Shown piece after piece: positions 1-12,556 of a DNA stretch of 64,000 nt (positions are counted from its first letter, which is position 1; the number at the start of each line of letters is the position of its first letter). The stretch covers positions 11,222,001-11,286,000 of the forward strand of contig NC_079878.1 in assembly GCF_029227915.1 (NCBI RefSeq). Reading direction: 5' to 3'. The position numbers and the translations under genes were made by a program. The stretch is from Hydractinia symbiolongicarpus (taxonomy: Eukaryota > Cnidaria > Hydrozoa > Anthoathecata > Hydractiniidae). A model generated the notes under the pieces. The model saw nothing but the letters and a program-made list of their open reading frames with translations. It made no database searches and was not told the DNA's origin.

Positions 1-351
1 ATCAATATCTCAACTACACATCTAATCACCAAATGTCGTGCAAAGAAAGTGTAGTGTCCTCATTACTGGACTGAGCAGTCAATGTAGTCAGTAGAGAAAA
101 TGACTGAAAGAAAGAGTTATCTTAATAAACAGTGTCTTACTTGCAAATGGGTACTCCACACAAACCATTAGCAAGGTTTAAAGGAAAGTCAGGAACAGAA
201 CTTATAAGATCGATAATGGAGAGGATGCAGAAAATGAACTAGTAGCTATTTAACATCGCATCGTGGCCTCCACGCTAATACAATTATCTCCATGACGGAT
301 GGTGTGCCACAATCATTTTTGCGATTTTGCGATTTCTTGTTATTGTATATA
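1..351. other. Non-coding AT-rich sequence
   Basis: I see no gene, RNA or terminal-repeat structure in this stretch before the first Helitron-like element. It is low-complexity AT-rich sequence. Confidence 0.5.
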
Positions 352-603
<252 letters not shown>

Positions 604-2217
604 TAGCAAATTTAATTGCTTCTTTTCAAAAAAATAAGTGTTTCATAAAAGTTAATTTGTTTCATTCTGCTTTTATCCCATTTTACAATGTTTAAGCACT
701 TGCTTGATATATTGTTCTGTTATTGATATGAATTCATTTTTTGTACTATACTATCTTATGCCATTTTGTTTAAAAAAGTTAGATTTCCCTAAACCTAAGT
801 TAAATTTAGATTTTGAAGTACAAAAGTAGATATTAAAAACATATTTTGTAATCAATTTTCGTAATGATGTCGGCTCCTTTAAAAAAAAGTTAAGCAATTA
901 GTTTCCCTTTCAAAAGAAAAAGTTATAAATAATGCTGTTCTGTACAGCTAAATCATTTTAAATCAAACTTACAGCAAGGACATATAGCACTTCCAAAATA
1001 TTTTAAGCAGCAAATAGTATAAACCTTTAAAATTAAGGAACTTGCTGTACACAGACTAGCAAAATTATTGAAGAGAAGATGTAAAAAGATTTATATAATG
1101 GCAAACAATATCCAAAAATGTTCAAAATCATTGAATGCACAAAAAATCAGAACAGTAAAACCTCTTAAGATTACGTTTTCAGGTGTGAGAAAAACACATT
1201 GATAGTAAGCTTCTTGAGGTTTCGTTTTCAGACCAAAACAGTGATGCAATTTGTTAAAAAGGTTGATACAAAGTTATTCAAAACAGCAATTACATTTCCT
1301 TAACAAAAACACTAATTTTTTAAAATTTATAAAATTGTGTGGAAGATTAACCAAACATTTCGCACACTTGTAATTCAAAAACTACATATTTGCCACTGCT
1401 TAAATAACCGAAAACTAAAAATATAGCTATAAGCTTTGCAACAACAAACAAAACCAACAAAATTTTAATTTAATTAAATAGTAATTCACATTTTTGTTGT
1501 TATAACAATAGAATAAATCTATCGTGGTCGCCACAATACAAAGTTTTATTCTTAATTGTGTAAATCCACTATGCAAGGATTGTGTAGACTATAATTAGTA
1601 AAATAACATGCATCATGGACTATAGTGGTTCATGTGTATCCCAAAAAAAACACGAAACATGATGTTAACAAACCTTTTTACAGTACTGTAATTATCTCCT
1701 CAGCTACTAAGTAGCCAAAGATGATTACGTTCGCTGCCCATTGGAGACATCTGTAGCTGTCGAAACAGATAAGTGGTACATAATATTTTTTCAAGATTTT
1801 CTCCCTTACCAGAGAAAACTTGTATTTATAATAAAAACTACAAAATAATATACAATATACGAAAATATTAGCTCAATTATGCAATAAAAACATTAGTTAG
1901 AATGCATTATGTTCTAGGCCGAAAAAATGGCATTAAATTAAATTAATTTTACATTTTACAGGATTCATTTTCACCACAAGGAGTTATAAATTGTTCTAAT
2001 GGTGTATTTAAAGTTCAAAATATTTGTTAATTAGTTTTTTTTGCTTAGAGCTTTTCCTGGTTAAAGAGCTTTTCCTGGTTAAAAAGCTTTGTGCATTCTG
2101 GTTGGAAGTGTGATTGCCCTGACAGCCTGCGTAAAATTTTCCCAGTACCAAAAAATTGTGGACCCGCGAGCCTGTATATTTTAAAAATATGTTAGGAATT
2201 ACATTGGCAAATGTTGA
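604..2217. other. Non-coding AT-rich sequence
   Basis: Poly-A and poly-T rich sequence with only short chance open frames. No domain, tRNA-like fold or terminal repeat was recognised. Confidence 0.5.
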
Positions 2218-2262
2218 ATACCAATGTAAGTTACCAAGACAGTTGGTAACTTACATTGGTAT
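2218..2262. repeat. Perfect 20-bp hairpin
   Basis: Arms at 2218-2237 and 2243-2262 are exact reverse complements (left arm ATACCAATGTAAGTTACCAA) around the 5-nt loop GACAG. It could be a tiny foldback element or a transcribed hairpin; nothing around it decides. Confidence 0.85.
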
Positions 2263-5194
2263 TTGCTCTTATTAGAAAATTCTTGTTTTGATTTAAAAAA
2301 GCCTCATTGGCTTAATTTTGTAAAGAACACCTTGTTCTGAATGTGTTTGTTCTGACTAGGCACAATGCAGCATATGTTACAAAGTTATAATACAATGTAT
2401 CTCTCTGTGAGCCTATGATGTAATATTTTAATTCTCATACAGTTTATGTATACAGTGGAATGGACATAATAAATAAAGTTTTATACTTTAAAATTTTCAT
2501 ATATTGAGAACTGGTTTTGAGAAGCTGGCTATTATCATGTGATAAGGTGTTTAACTGCATATTTAATATAATAAAGTAAAGTTTTATTTGTAAAATTTGT
2601 CATAATAAATTTACTGAATTTATTTAATGGACATGAAAGCTAATTGCTGACAGTCTTGTAATAAGTTCCAATAGGTTTCCAAGACATAATGGCACTGCAG
2701 TGCATCTGCCCTTTTTTAATTTTTAAAATGGGTTCTGGTTTATTTGGGCAATAGTGGACCCATCTTTAACCGTGTGTACGTTTGTCAATGCTTCATCCCA
2801 ACTATCAAGGCTTCAGAGTTAGTAGCAAAAATAGCAGAAAGAATGTTATTAAAATAAATAAAAATGTAATATTTGATTTTTTGACTTCTTATCTTTAAGA
2901 TTTATATAAATCATTTCTAAAATTTAAGGTGCTTTAGGATTTTAAATCAGTTAAAAAAACAAATAAAAAAGATTTTAACAAAATTTTGTCTACACTTTGA
3001 TCATGTTTCAAAGCATACAAAATTCAAGGAAGGATGTTCTGATTTTTTGTCATCAAAAAAACGTAAGTGCATAGACTTTACCTTAACTGTAAAAAATCTT
3101 TAAAAAGTGACTATTCCAATAGAGATTTTTTAACAAAATAAAAAAATGCAAATGATGGATATTTTCAGTTTCATTTCTAGTTGAAATAAATTCTTTGTAT
3201 TTTTACTCTATTGATAAGGTAAATTTTGACCTTAATCATCTAGCTCAAACTTTCTGAAAAGAAAAATTCGTAATTACCTGTTATAGCTATAGGATGCAAT
3301 CGATAAAAAACTTGATATATATGTTGTTTTTGCGGAAAATAAGATGTAAAAATTACTTCCCTACTTCTTGAAGAAACATACCAGTTCTTTTAATTTTTTT
3401 TTGTGTGGTGAAATAATAACAAAATTTTCGTAAAACGAATAAGGCTGTAGAAGGCATCTAAAATTGATCCTCCGTTTTTTCTGATTAAGATATAAATGTA
3501 TTGACGCATTGATGTATTGTTGTCGAAACTATAAGCAGTCAACAACACAACATCACTGGTATCACATCAAACTTTTACACAGGACGTGCTTGACAGTTTA
3601 ATGACTTATATAGGAAAAAAGCATGGTGCATACTTGGGTTTCAGAAAGAAGAATGTGGATTGTGTGACATATACATTTTGAACCTTGATTGTTAAAATGT
3701 ATAAAAAGATGTTGTTAAAATGTATACAAGTACACACAAAAAAGAAACTTTCTATTATTACTGCATTAATTAGTTTATTATTGCAGTAATGATATAATTA
3801 CTAATTAATACGTTACTGTATAAGTTTTTCATTGGAAAAGTTGTATATATATTGACAGTTCGAATGGGTGGCCCATCTTACAGCTTACCTCTCACTTTAA
3901 AAAACGCAATTGAAAATCAACTCAAAATATTGTACTAATTACCAAAAAAAATTTCTTTTATACTTATCTTGATTTGTTCGCAAGATATTTGTCGTTAAAG
4001 TTGTAAAATATTAGCTGGAGAAGCTTAATGCCAGTCGCCATCTTGTGTCTCGATTGTAAATAAATGCCTTCGCGGGAGGGCTTGTAACGTCATCTCCCAG
4101 ATGATAATTTCGCTGACTCTGCCGTGGCCAAGGTTTATATATACAAAAAGCGGTTGATGTTTTGTTTTTTAACATTTGTAATGGGTACTGAGGATGAGTT
4201 TGTAACAGGTATATACTGAAGAAGTAAACACTTGTTTTTAACTACCCTTTTCTTAGTTTTGAAGTTTCGGCCAGTGAAAAGTCTACAAAACGTGGCAGTG
4301 AATCAGACTCTAGCTGTGATAGCTGTTATGAGGATAAAAATGGAAGTGAAAGCAATGGCTTAGCAGTGAACAGTGGCCTTTTTCACTATTCCCATGCCCT
4401 GAGAACAAGATTGGCCACTTGTGTTTAGACTTCAAGAAATGCCCACAGAGACAGGTCGTTGTGCCGGGAAGTATATTTTAAAGTAAAAAAGAAGCTATTT
4501 AGGGGTTATCAGAGCAAACCATACCGGACGAAATTTTACCCCCTCTCCCCCACATTAAATGCCGCACCGTGATCCCTAAGAGTTTTTGTTGGTTAGAAGA
4601 AAGCGATTTTAACTTAGAAGATTAGTAGAAAACTTTATGGCTAGACTATTGGCAGCATTAATAATCACGACCATGCGGAAGTAAAAATAGAAAGGACAAG
4701 TGCAAGCTAAAACACAACCCTGGGCTTATTATAATAACAATTCAAGCAACCTCGATCCCCAGAGCCTATAGCGTTCTTTGATATGAGAATAAAAACGTGA
4801 CACGAAAAATAAATTAAAATACAGTACAGTCTAATGTAATCTACCACGTACACGCTTATATCACACCTTTGCGTGGAGGACGGCAGTCGTTTGTCTTTTG
4901 TTATAATTAAATCTCTTAAGGGTTTTGCGAGTTTATATTTGCGTGTTAAAAAACAATGCGCTCGCAAAGAAATATCGGAGCAATTATATTTCTTCTAATA
5001 TCGAGATACATTGTGTAAATGAATTGATAAGCTATTCCCTTAATTATTAGCGTGAAGTAATTAAATAATAAAAATCTTTCGCGAAGTTTTATAATACATT
5101 GCGCGAGAATGTATTGTTGATTTAATTACTTAAAAAAATTTCAGCGCGTTTAATCTAAGAAACATACAAGAAGTATTGTTCACAACTATTAAAT
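2263..5194. other. Non-coding sequence with a weak candidate first exon near 4182
   Basis: Mostly featureless AT-rich sequence. Around 4020-4210 the base composition rises: a CGCCATCTTG motif, an ACGTCATC (CRE-like) motif and a TATATATA run precede an ATG at 4182 whose 28-base open segment ends at a GT donor. A Ser/Glu-rich open stretch follows at about 4259-4428 after a TTCTTAG acceptor-like site, but the phases do not match. It may be the remnant of a gene or of a transposon protein; I do not call a gene. Confidence 0.25.
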
Positions 5195-5596
5195 GCCGCT
5201 TTTCGTTTTTAAACTTTTAAAATGCGATCTAAAAAAACATATCTATCGCCGCTTTTCGATTTTAAACTTTTAAAATGCGATCTAAAAAATAATATCTATC
5301 GCCGCTTTTCGATTTTAGACTTTTAAAATGCGATCTAAAAAAACATTTCTATCGCCCCTTTTCGATTCTAAACTTTTAAAATGCGATCTATCGCCGCTTT
5401 TCGATTTTAAACTTTTAAAATGCGATTTAAAAAAACATATATATCGCTGCTTTTCGATTTTAAACTTTTAAAATGTGATTTAAAAAAACATTTCTATCGC
5501 AGCTTTTCGTTTTTAAACTTTTAAAATGCGATTTAAAAAAACATTTCTATCGCCGCTTTTCGATTTTAAACTTTTAAAATGCGATCTAAAAAAAAA
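5195..5596. repeat. 53-bp tandem minisatellite, 8 copies
   Basis: Units start at about 5195, 5248, 5301, 5354, 5393, 5446, 5499 and 5552. The spacing is 53 bp except for one unit shortened to 39. Each holds GCCGCTTTTCGATTTTAAAC followed by TTTTAAAATGCGATCTAAAA. Copies differ by a few substitutions. Confidence 0.9.
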
Positions 5597-6048
5597 CTTT
5601 ATTACTGCAATTAAAATTTTCAAAAAAGTTCGCACAAAATAGATGGCTAAAATTGATTGCGTGGGGTCATTGTTTATCAGCGAGGCAATTATTTTCTTAA
5701 AAAAACAACAGCTATTGTTCTGTGTAACTATTCATGCGAGTTTCGCGTCCGCGGTAGATTACATTCAGACTGTACTGTAGATTATTAAAAGAAGGAGAGA
5801 AAAAAAAGAAACAAGAAACAACACCCCATGTATGACAAAATAAAATCCCGTAAGTCCCTGTAGTGTACCACAATATGATAAAAAAATCTTAGACGCAATG
5901 TAGAAGAAGAGCGAGAAACTATACCAGAATTTGCACATGGCCTAATGCAAAGACAAGTGGTCAGATATTCAGAATTACCAAACCCTTTTTTGTCAGCGTT
6001 GATCAAACATTAGTGATCAAAACTCGACTTTGAAAGGGTATCTGTTAA

Positions 6049-7139
6049 AGGGGCACTCCAGTTAAGAAATAAAATAAAAAATATATTTAATTGCTTTTTT
6101 GACATTCCTTTTGTCAAAAAACTTTATCATTTGCTTCAGTAAACAATCTTTCTTACTTTACAAGCCAATTTATTTTTATTTCACAGTTCAGCAATATTTT
6201 TCCTCCGCACACGCTTTTTTGCGCACAAATGCAAACAAATTTTATGTAACACTAAAATTTTCAGGTCGTGATAAGTTGGTAAAGGGGGGGTATTAATATT
6301 GTATAAATAAAAATCATTCTTATGATTATGGTAGGTCATAAATGTATTGCAGAAGCTACTGACTTATATGTGGTTGTTTTGACAAAGCTGTTTTAGAAAC
6401 TGCATTATCAGCATTACATGCAGCCTTAAACAGTTACAAGATTGAAGAAAATGGGTACATTTACCCCCTAAAAAAAATTTGGCGTGTCCTTCCATAAAAA
6501 AAGCTTCTTTTTTGAAAAACAAAGAATAGAAACTTGAGCGCTATGAAAGATACATGTGTAAATAGAAAACTTTTTTGTCTGTGTTTGCATTTGAAATTGG
6601 TATAATGTTCTTTTATTTAATATTTTAATTTTGAAGTTTATTTCCTGGAGATCTCTTTTAAAAGAACTATCTGTGAAGTCCCCCAACTGAATATAAAATT
6701 TTGACGTATTTTGTTTAGCCATTTTTGAGTTTTTTCTTTTTCACAGACAGGATTTTATGAAAACTTACTTCTTTACACTGCTCTGATCAATTGGTACATT
6801 AAAACGCAGAGCAACTAACCATTTTTTAAAGATGTGAATGTAAATTCTGAACAAAAAGCGATTTAATGTAAGCTATAGATCTTAACATGCGCCCGCTTAA
6901 ACTTTCTGCACGATGTGATGTCATTATTTATAATCAAGTCCAGTCCAAAATGAAATTGCGCCTGTCTGTTTTTTTATGAGAAAAAAATTGAATATGCGAA
7001 GGCTTGTATAGCCTTCGCATATTCAATGTTTTCTTTTCTAAATAAAAAATCAAGTGAAGTAAGTTTTTTTTATTTCTTATGCTTTTCTAAGTATGTATAA
7101 AACAAAAAAGAAAAAAGTAATTTTGACTGGAGTTCCCCT
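6049..7139. mobile_element. TTAA-flanked non-autonomous DNA element (piggyBac-like)
   Basis: Terminal inverted repeats AGGGGCACTCCAGT (left) and ACTGGAGTTCCCCT (right) are flanked on both sides by TTAA (6045-6048 and 7140-7143). TTAA duplication is the hallmark of the piggyBac superfamily. The 1,091-bp interior has no recognisable transposase, so it would be a non-autonomous copy. Assignment rests on the duplication and the short inverted repeats only. Confidence 0.7.
6988..7026. repeat. Perfect 17-bp hairpin inside the TTAA element
   Basis: Arms 6988-7004 (TTGAATATGCGAAGGCT) and 7010-7026 are exact reverse complements around loop TGTAT. It lies near the right end of the TTAA-flanked element and may be a nested foldback or part of that element. 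Confidence 0.8.
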
Positions 7140-7143
7140 TTAA

Positions 7144-8255
7144 ATGAGTACATGTAACTCGTTGTTTCTTGCCTGTTGGAAGACTGGCAAAAGAATGCTT
7201 TCCAGCGCTACTTCTATTATTCTTATTGCAAAAAGGCATAGCAAAAAAACACATTTTATAATTATTAACAAAATTAATCTTAGTTGCAATAATTTACTCT
7301 TCTTTTTCTCAAGTTAATGTTTTATTGCAACTTGTTCAGGGGGCATTTTTTTTGTCATCCGGGAGATGCGTCAAAAATGGGTTTAATCCAAAAAAAATTA
7401 TCACAAAATGGCGGCTTTCGAGAAGGAAGCATGCTGTAAACACAAGAAAATGTGGCTTTATATTAGCTTTATGATTTCGATTTTTACTTAAGAAATGTTA
7501 AAATATAAATTCTTGACAAAGTATAAACAAAAAAAAGATGAACTTTTTTTAAAGAGGGAGGTAAGCTTTAAATGTCGCAAAATCATTCAACAGTCATTTT
7601 TATTATCTCAATCTAACAAAACGCTTTTCTACCCCAATGTATATTTTAGCAAAGTAAACTCAACATTTGCTGTGTATGTTATACACAAGTTGACAGTTTC
7701 AGTTAACCATTGTTTCAATAAAATATTCCTTTGCTATGTAGCAAAAGAATATTCTATTGAAACAAAACTTTTGTTAAGAATTAAAAAAAAAGTAAACTGT
7801 TATAGCTAAATTAAGAAGGCTCTGATAATAAAAAAACTTAAGATTTTTAGAAAAGATGCCACAAGACTAATTATTTCTTTAGAAAAAGAGAAATATTTAT
7901 ATGGTCAAAAGCTATATTATAATATTCACATGGATGGAACAACAACTTAAATATGGCTAAGCTGTAAATGGGTATATTTTAAAAGAACGGCAGTGGTTTC
8001 GGACAAGATTTAGGGCTATTTTATTGGTGTAGTAATTTACTTATTCACTTGAAGTTACTTGAACCTTGTGTTGTGCACTGATTGGACCATAACTAAACGA
8101 GGGAAATTATATAATAATAATAGCTCTAGCTAATGCTAATCACACATTCTTACTAGAGAATAACAAAAGATAACTGTAAAAGTGTAATAAAAAAGTAGTA
8201 GTCAATGTTTTTAATCTTCTTTCTCATCAGAAGGAAAAACATAATAGAAGACGTT
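7144..8255. other. Non-coding AT-rich sequence
   Basis: No recognisable gene. An open stretch at 7495-7809 is Lys/Phe/Asn-rich, as expected of chance translation of AT-rich DNA. Confidence 0.45.
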
Positions 8256-8929
8256 ACATTGTTCCGTACGAAATTGACCCGTTGTACGAGGTTGGTCACT
8301 TTTCGCGCTTGTACGAAGATGGGCAATTTTGTACGAAAATGGGCATTACAATTGCTGTACAAAAATTAGGCAACGAATAATTTGGTTTAGAAATGAATAT
8401 CTAAACATTGTTAATTACATTCAGTAAACATGATAATATCTTAAATATTCTCTGAACGTTAATTTTTGACAATTATCTGATGATTGTACCAACATCGTAC
8501 AACTTAAATAACTGTGTACGAGGTTGGGCCTACTTCACTTCTTCTACTTAACTTGAATTTTTTTATCCATACCAACTTCGTACAACTTAAATAACTGTGT
8601 ACGAGATTGGGCCTACTTCACTTCTTCTACTTAAGTTGAATTGTTTTTAACCATACCAACTTCGTACAACTTAAATAACTGTGTACGAGATTGGGCCAAC
8701 GTCACTTCTTCTACTTAAGTTGAATTTTTTTTTAACCATACCAACTTCGTACAACTTAAATAACTGTGTACGAGGTTGGGCCTACTTCACTTCTTCTACT
8801 TAACTTGAATTTTTTTATCCATACCAACTTCGTACAACTTAAATAACTGTGTACGAGATTGGGCCTACTTCACTTCTTCTACTTAAGTTGAATTGTTTTT
8901 AACCATACCAACTTCGTACAACTTAAATA

Positions 8930-9848
8930 CCTTAAGGGAAGAAATTTTCGCGGGAATTTAATTTCGCGGTTGATCAAAACGATTTTTTTCGCGGAATTTA
9001 ATTTCGCGGTCGAGAAAAAAATATAATTTTCGCGGTCGAGAAAAAATAGTCTTTCTAAATTGTTAATTACTCGTTACATTCATCATCGATAATGAAGTCA
9101 AATGCGTTTCTATCAAAGTCTTCTTCGAACCCCCATTCTGCATCATCATCATTGTCGTCGTCATCTTCATCATTTTCTACGATTTCGTTTACGTATCCTT
9201 CCCGTATCTCGTCCGATACTTCGATGAAGCTGGGCTGGTTAGCAATCTCATCCGGTGACATAGCCAACGGCGCTATCTCATTAAACGGGTCGACGCTTGG
9301 TAGATTCAACTTTCCTTTCTTTATCGCATCATAAATTCCAGCAATTTTCCAACCTTTAACAATAACATCAACACCAGCTACTGAGGCGATGTGATTGTAG
9401 TAGTCCACAATCCAACTTGCATGTAATGGTTTCATAGTCGTTAGTTTGAACTCAATGTTGATGTTTTCCACTTTTACTCCAGCATCAAGGGCGTTCTGAA
9501 CCTGTTGTGTGTACCAATCAGAAAACTTGCTTTTCATGAATTTCTTGCAATGGCCGTTTACTGTTAAATCCAGCGGCTGGAATAGATGGGTCATATTGTT
9601 GGGTACCATGATGAAAAATATGTTATTTCGTGTTAAGTGAGACGTGACTTCGTCGGTGATTTGGCCACGAAACACATCGAAACACAGAATTTAATTTCGC
9701 GGTCAACAAATTTCGAAAAATTTCGCGGGAATTTAATTTCGCGGTCGGTGAATTTTTAAAATTTTCGCGGGAAGAAAATTTCGCGGTTTTTTCCAAAAAC
9801 CGCGAAAACCGCGAAATTTTCTTCCCGCGAAAATTTCTTCCCTTAAGG
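8930..9848 (-). mobile_element. pogo-like element (Tc1/mariner group) nested in the tandem array
   Basis: Inverted ends CCTTAAGGGAAGAAATTTTC and its complement bound a 919-bp insertion. TA is duplicated at 8928-8929 and 9849-9850, and removing one TA plus the insert restores an intact array unit. The interior encodes the C-terminal part of a DDE transposase on the minus strand. Extra copies of the GCGGTCG / TTTCGCGG end motif lie inside both ends. It is an internally deleted, recent insertion. Confidence 0.88.
9067..9675 (-). pseudogene. Transposase C-terminal fragment, pogo/Tigger DDE type
   Basis: An open frame of 202 residues resembles the second half of the DDE endonuclease domain of pogo/Tigger transposases. 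It has VPNNMTHLFQPLDLTVNGHC near residues 24-43; the aspartate in QPLD is the expected third acidic residue, followed by a K-rich stretch and a long acidic tail (Asp/Glu run near residues 165-180). The N-terminal DNA-binding domain and the first two catalytic aspartates are absent because the frame begins directly beside the terminal repeat. The frame is intact but the protein is not a complete transposase. The family assignment comes from the QPLD-region pattern, recognised by eye. Confidence 0.75.
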
Positions 9849-10602
9849 TAACTGTGTACGAGATTGGGCCAACGTCACTTCTTCTACTTAAGTTGAATTT
9901 TTTTTTAACCATACCAACTTCGTACAACTTAAATAACTGTGTACGAGGTTGGGCCTACTTCACTTCTTCTACTTAACTTGAATTTTTTTATCCATACCAA
10001 CTTCGTACAACTTAAATAACTGTGTACGAGATTGGGCCTACTTCACTTCTTCTACTTAAGTTGAATTGTTTTTAACCATACCAACTTCGTACAACTTAAA
10101 TAACTGTGTACGAGATTGGGCCAACGTCACTTCTTCTACTTAAGTTGAATTTTTTTTTAACCATACCAACTTCGTACAACTTAAATAACTGTGTACGAGG
10201 TTGGGCCTACTTCACTTCTTCTACTTAACTTGAATTTTTTTGATCCATACCAACTTCGTACAACTTAAATAACTGTGTACGAGGTTGGGCCTACTTCACT
10301 TCTTCTACTTAACTTGAATTTTTTTTATCCATACCAACTTCGTACAACTTAAATAACTGTGTACGAGGTTGGGCCTACTTCACTTCTTCTACTTAACTTG
10401 AATTTTTTTAACCATACCAACTTCGTACAACTTAAATAACTGTGTACGAGGTTGGGCCTACTTCACTTCTTCTACTTAACTTGAATTTTTTTAACCATAC
10501 CAACTTCGTACAACTTAAATAACTGTGTACGAGGTTGGGCCTACTTCACTTCTTCTACTTAACTTGAATTTTTTTAACCATACCAACTTCGTACAACTTA
10601 AA

Positions 10603-11031
10603 ACACCAAGAAACAGATGAAGACTACCATATATTATCATTATGGTCTTTACATCGCTTTTTTTATTTACTCTATCAATAATTTGTACCAACAAAAACTG
10701 AATGCGGGTTAACGATAATCTCCCTGTATCAAATTCGCATGGGTACTTCATCCGAATGTAATTGGTGATGACTCCAGTTGGCTCTGCAATGTCCGAATGA
10801 CGCATCAGTTTGTGATAAAATTGAGGATGTTTTTTCGCCAGTATTTCGTTATAAAATGCTTGATACTTGCTACCAGAACGTTTAATCAGAAGTAGTGGAT
10901 TTTCTTCAGGCAGCTTCGATTGTTGTACCAGGTAGTCCAGGGTACCGTTTTTGTATAATACTGGCAATAACTCTCTCCTCCATTGCCTCTCCCTTTCTTC
11001 TTCGTCTTCTACTTCTTTCTCTATTAAAGGA
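10603..11031 (-). pseudogene. Unidentified open frame inside the Ginger-like element
   Basis: On the minus strand an open frame runs from a Glu/Arg-rich start (IEKEVEDEEERERQWRRE, near 11031-10978) through a region containing LPVLYKNGTLDYLVQQSKLP and MRHSDIAEPTGVITNYIRMK to about 10603, where it reads on into the tandem array. I do not recognise a domain. It lies downstream of the integrase remnants in the same direction, so it may be the C-terminal part of the element's protein or an extra domain, as some Ginger proteins carry. Upstream splice signals (CAG-type acceptors) suggest it was an exon. There is no sign of its own promoter. Confidence 0.4.
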
Positions 11032-11397
11032 AAGTTATCGTTGTATAACTATCTCATTATTATTATGAAATTGTTTGCGATCAGGCTTATAATTAATTTT
11101 TAAATACCTGCTTCTCTTTGTTGTTGACGCTGCTGGAAATCTGGAATATAAGTTAAAAAAGAAAACTCATAGTACATGTTAATTATACAATTTTGTGTAG
11201 GAACTCAGGGAAGCTTTACTGACCTTTTTTTGCAATATGTAAACATAGATCGCACAACCAGTCCCCTAATGGTTTTACAGCCAATTTGCAGCATTTAAAA
11301 TGACACTAGACAAGACAGCGATCGCATGCAATTGATCTTCCTTTTCCAATTTTTCGTCTGCAATGATTTATTATTATATTTATATTTATATTTATTA

Positions 11398-12556
11398 TTA
11401 TATTTCATCAACCGAAGGATACTTACATCTTACTGGTTGAGGGTACAGCTGCAACGCGGATGCCGTGTAACGCCGTTGAATTGTGCCTTCACTACAAAGG
11501 AGTTTATATGTTGGTTGGTTACCACCTGATTTGTGTACAATCACACAATCATTTGCTGATTTCCCTTTCATTGGAAATAATATCCTGAATTTGCTAAAAT
11601 GGTCCACGACATGGCCAATGTAGTTGTAATCGGCATCTGGTTTGGATAACATAGCAATCAGATCGATCTAAAGAAAGACATGTATAATGTAACAAAAAAA
11701 CTACTAACTAGCACAAACAAAGTGAAAAAGTATTAAAAATACCTGTACACGCTGTAAGAATCCTGTAGTGATAATCGGCTTCAATGGAGCTTTCTTTATT
11801 TGACTGGATTTCAGACAGCAAGTTGTGCAAAGCTTTATATAAGCACCAACAGCGTCTCTAGTAACGTTATCATAGGTGCGTGCTATCTAAAATTGTTAGC
11901 AATTAAAAATCAGTGACACACCCATATTCCGTGGACTCTTACTTTCAAACGAGGTTTGTTCGAAGAATCTAATACCTTTTCAAACGTTTTATGAACCCCT
12001 TGGTGACCAACTTCTTGGCGGTGTACTCTATTGATAATGTCAAACATCTGTCGGTCTGTTGCTACGCGACGATATTTTCCCAGAGGAGAATCGCCCTAAA
12101 ATACCGTAAAATTATTTGAGTTGGCAATTTTATAAACCTTCTTTCTTAAGAACTTAAGCTCATAAGAACATCTAGACCGAAGCTATCCAAAAATTGAGAA
12201 CACCATATGACCATGCCGAGCCTGAAACAAAATTTCTTAAAAGTAGAAATGTTTATAAAAAAAATAATTGTGACTTTAGTTTTTCCAAAATTAGATATAT
12301 ATAAAAATGTTCTTACATCGGGAAATGGAGAGCACAAAACACCCGATAAACCAAGTGTAGGATAACTCATCACTTGGAATTTTTTTCTTCGCAGTTTTCT
12401 TTTCATAGCACGTGGAACGTTGTCTATTCTTCCACATAGAAAATCTATTATTGTTTTATAAGTCTGTTCGGGCATTATTACGGAATTCCGTTTAGTCCTT
12501 TCAACTTCCAACCATTCCTGAAATTTTTCTTCCATGTATTTCTTTTCAGTCTCCAT
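11398..12556 (-). pseudogene. Decayed Ginger-type transposase (integrase-like), multi-exon remnant
   Basis: Several minus-strand segments in order match the layout of Ginger/KRBA2-like integrases. 12313-12556 is an N-terminal segment starting METEKKYMEEKFQEWLEVER. 11935-12096 holds GKYRRVATDRQMFDIINRVH and VGHQGVHKTF, the histidines of an H2C2 zinc-binding motif; about 11745-11886 holds the partner cysteines in KLCTTCCLKSS. About 11400-11670 holds the start of the integrase core, IDLIAMLSKPDADYNYIGHV then VDHFSKFRILFPMKGKSA. The first catalytic Asp (in IDLI) is visible; the DNG-type second Asp and the Glu are not found. At least one in-frame stop lies just after the first segment. I infer loss of activity. 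Confidence 0.65.

Larger units (their letters stand above)
8480..10602. repeat. 82-86 bp tandem array with trimeric higher-order structure
   Basis: Fourteen units can be counted from the marker ACTGTGTACGAG at about 8511, 8593, 8678, 8763, 8846, 9851 (split by the nested insertion), 9936, 10019, 10103, 10188, 10272, 10356, 10439 and 10522. Three variants occur. Type a has GAGGTTGGGCCTAC and CTTAACTTG; type b has GAGATTGGGCCTAC and CTTAAGTTG; type c has GAGATTGGGCCAACGTC. The order is abc abc abc aaaaa, a 252-bp trimer followed by monomers. Each unit carries CCAACTTCGTACA and, inverted, TGTACGAGGTTGG, the motif also found at the element's two subterminal ends. Confidence 0.9.

Noticed and set aside
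4182-4428. Possible two-exon gene with TATA box and Ser-rich second exon
   Set aside because: The only donor and acceptor give a phase that leads to an unconvincing peptide and an early stop; the attractive Ser/Glu-rich frame does not join in phase.
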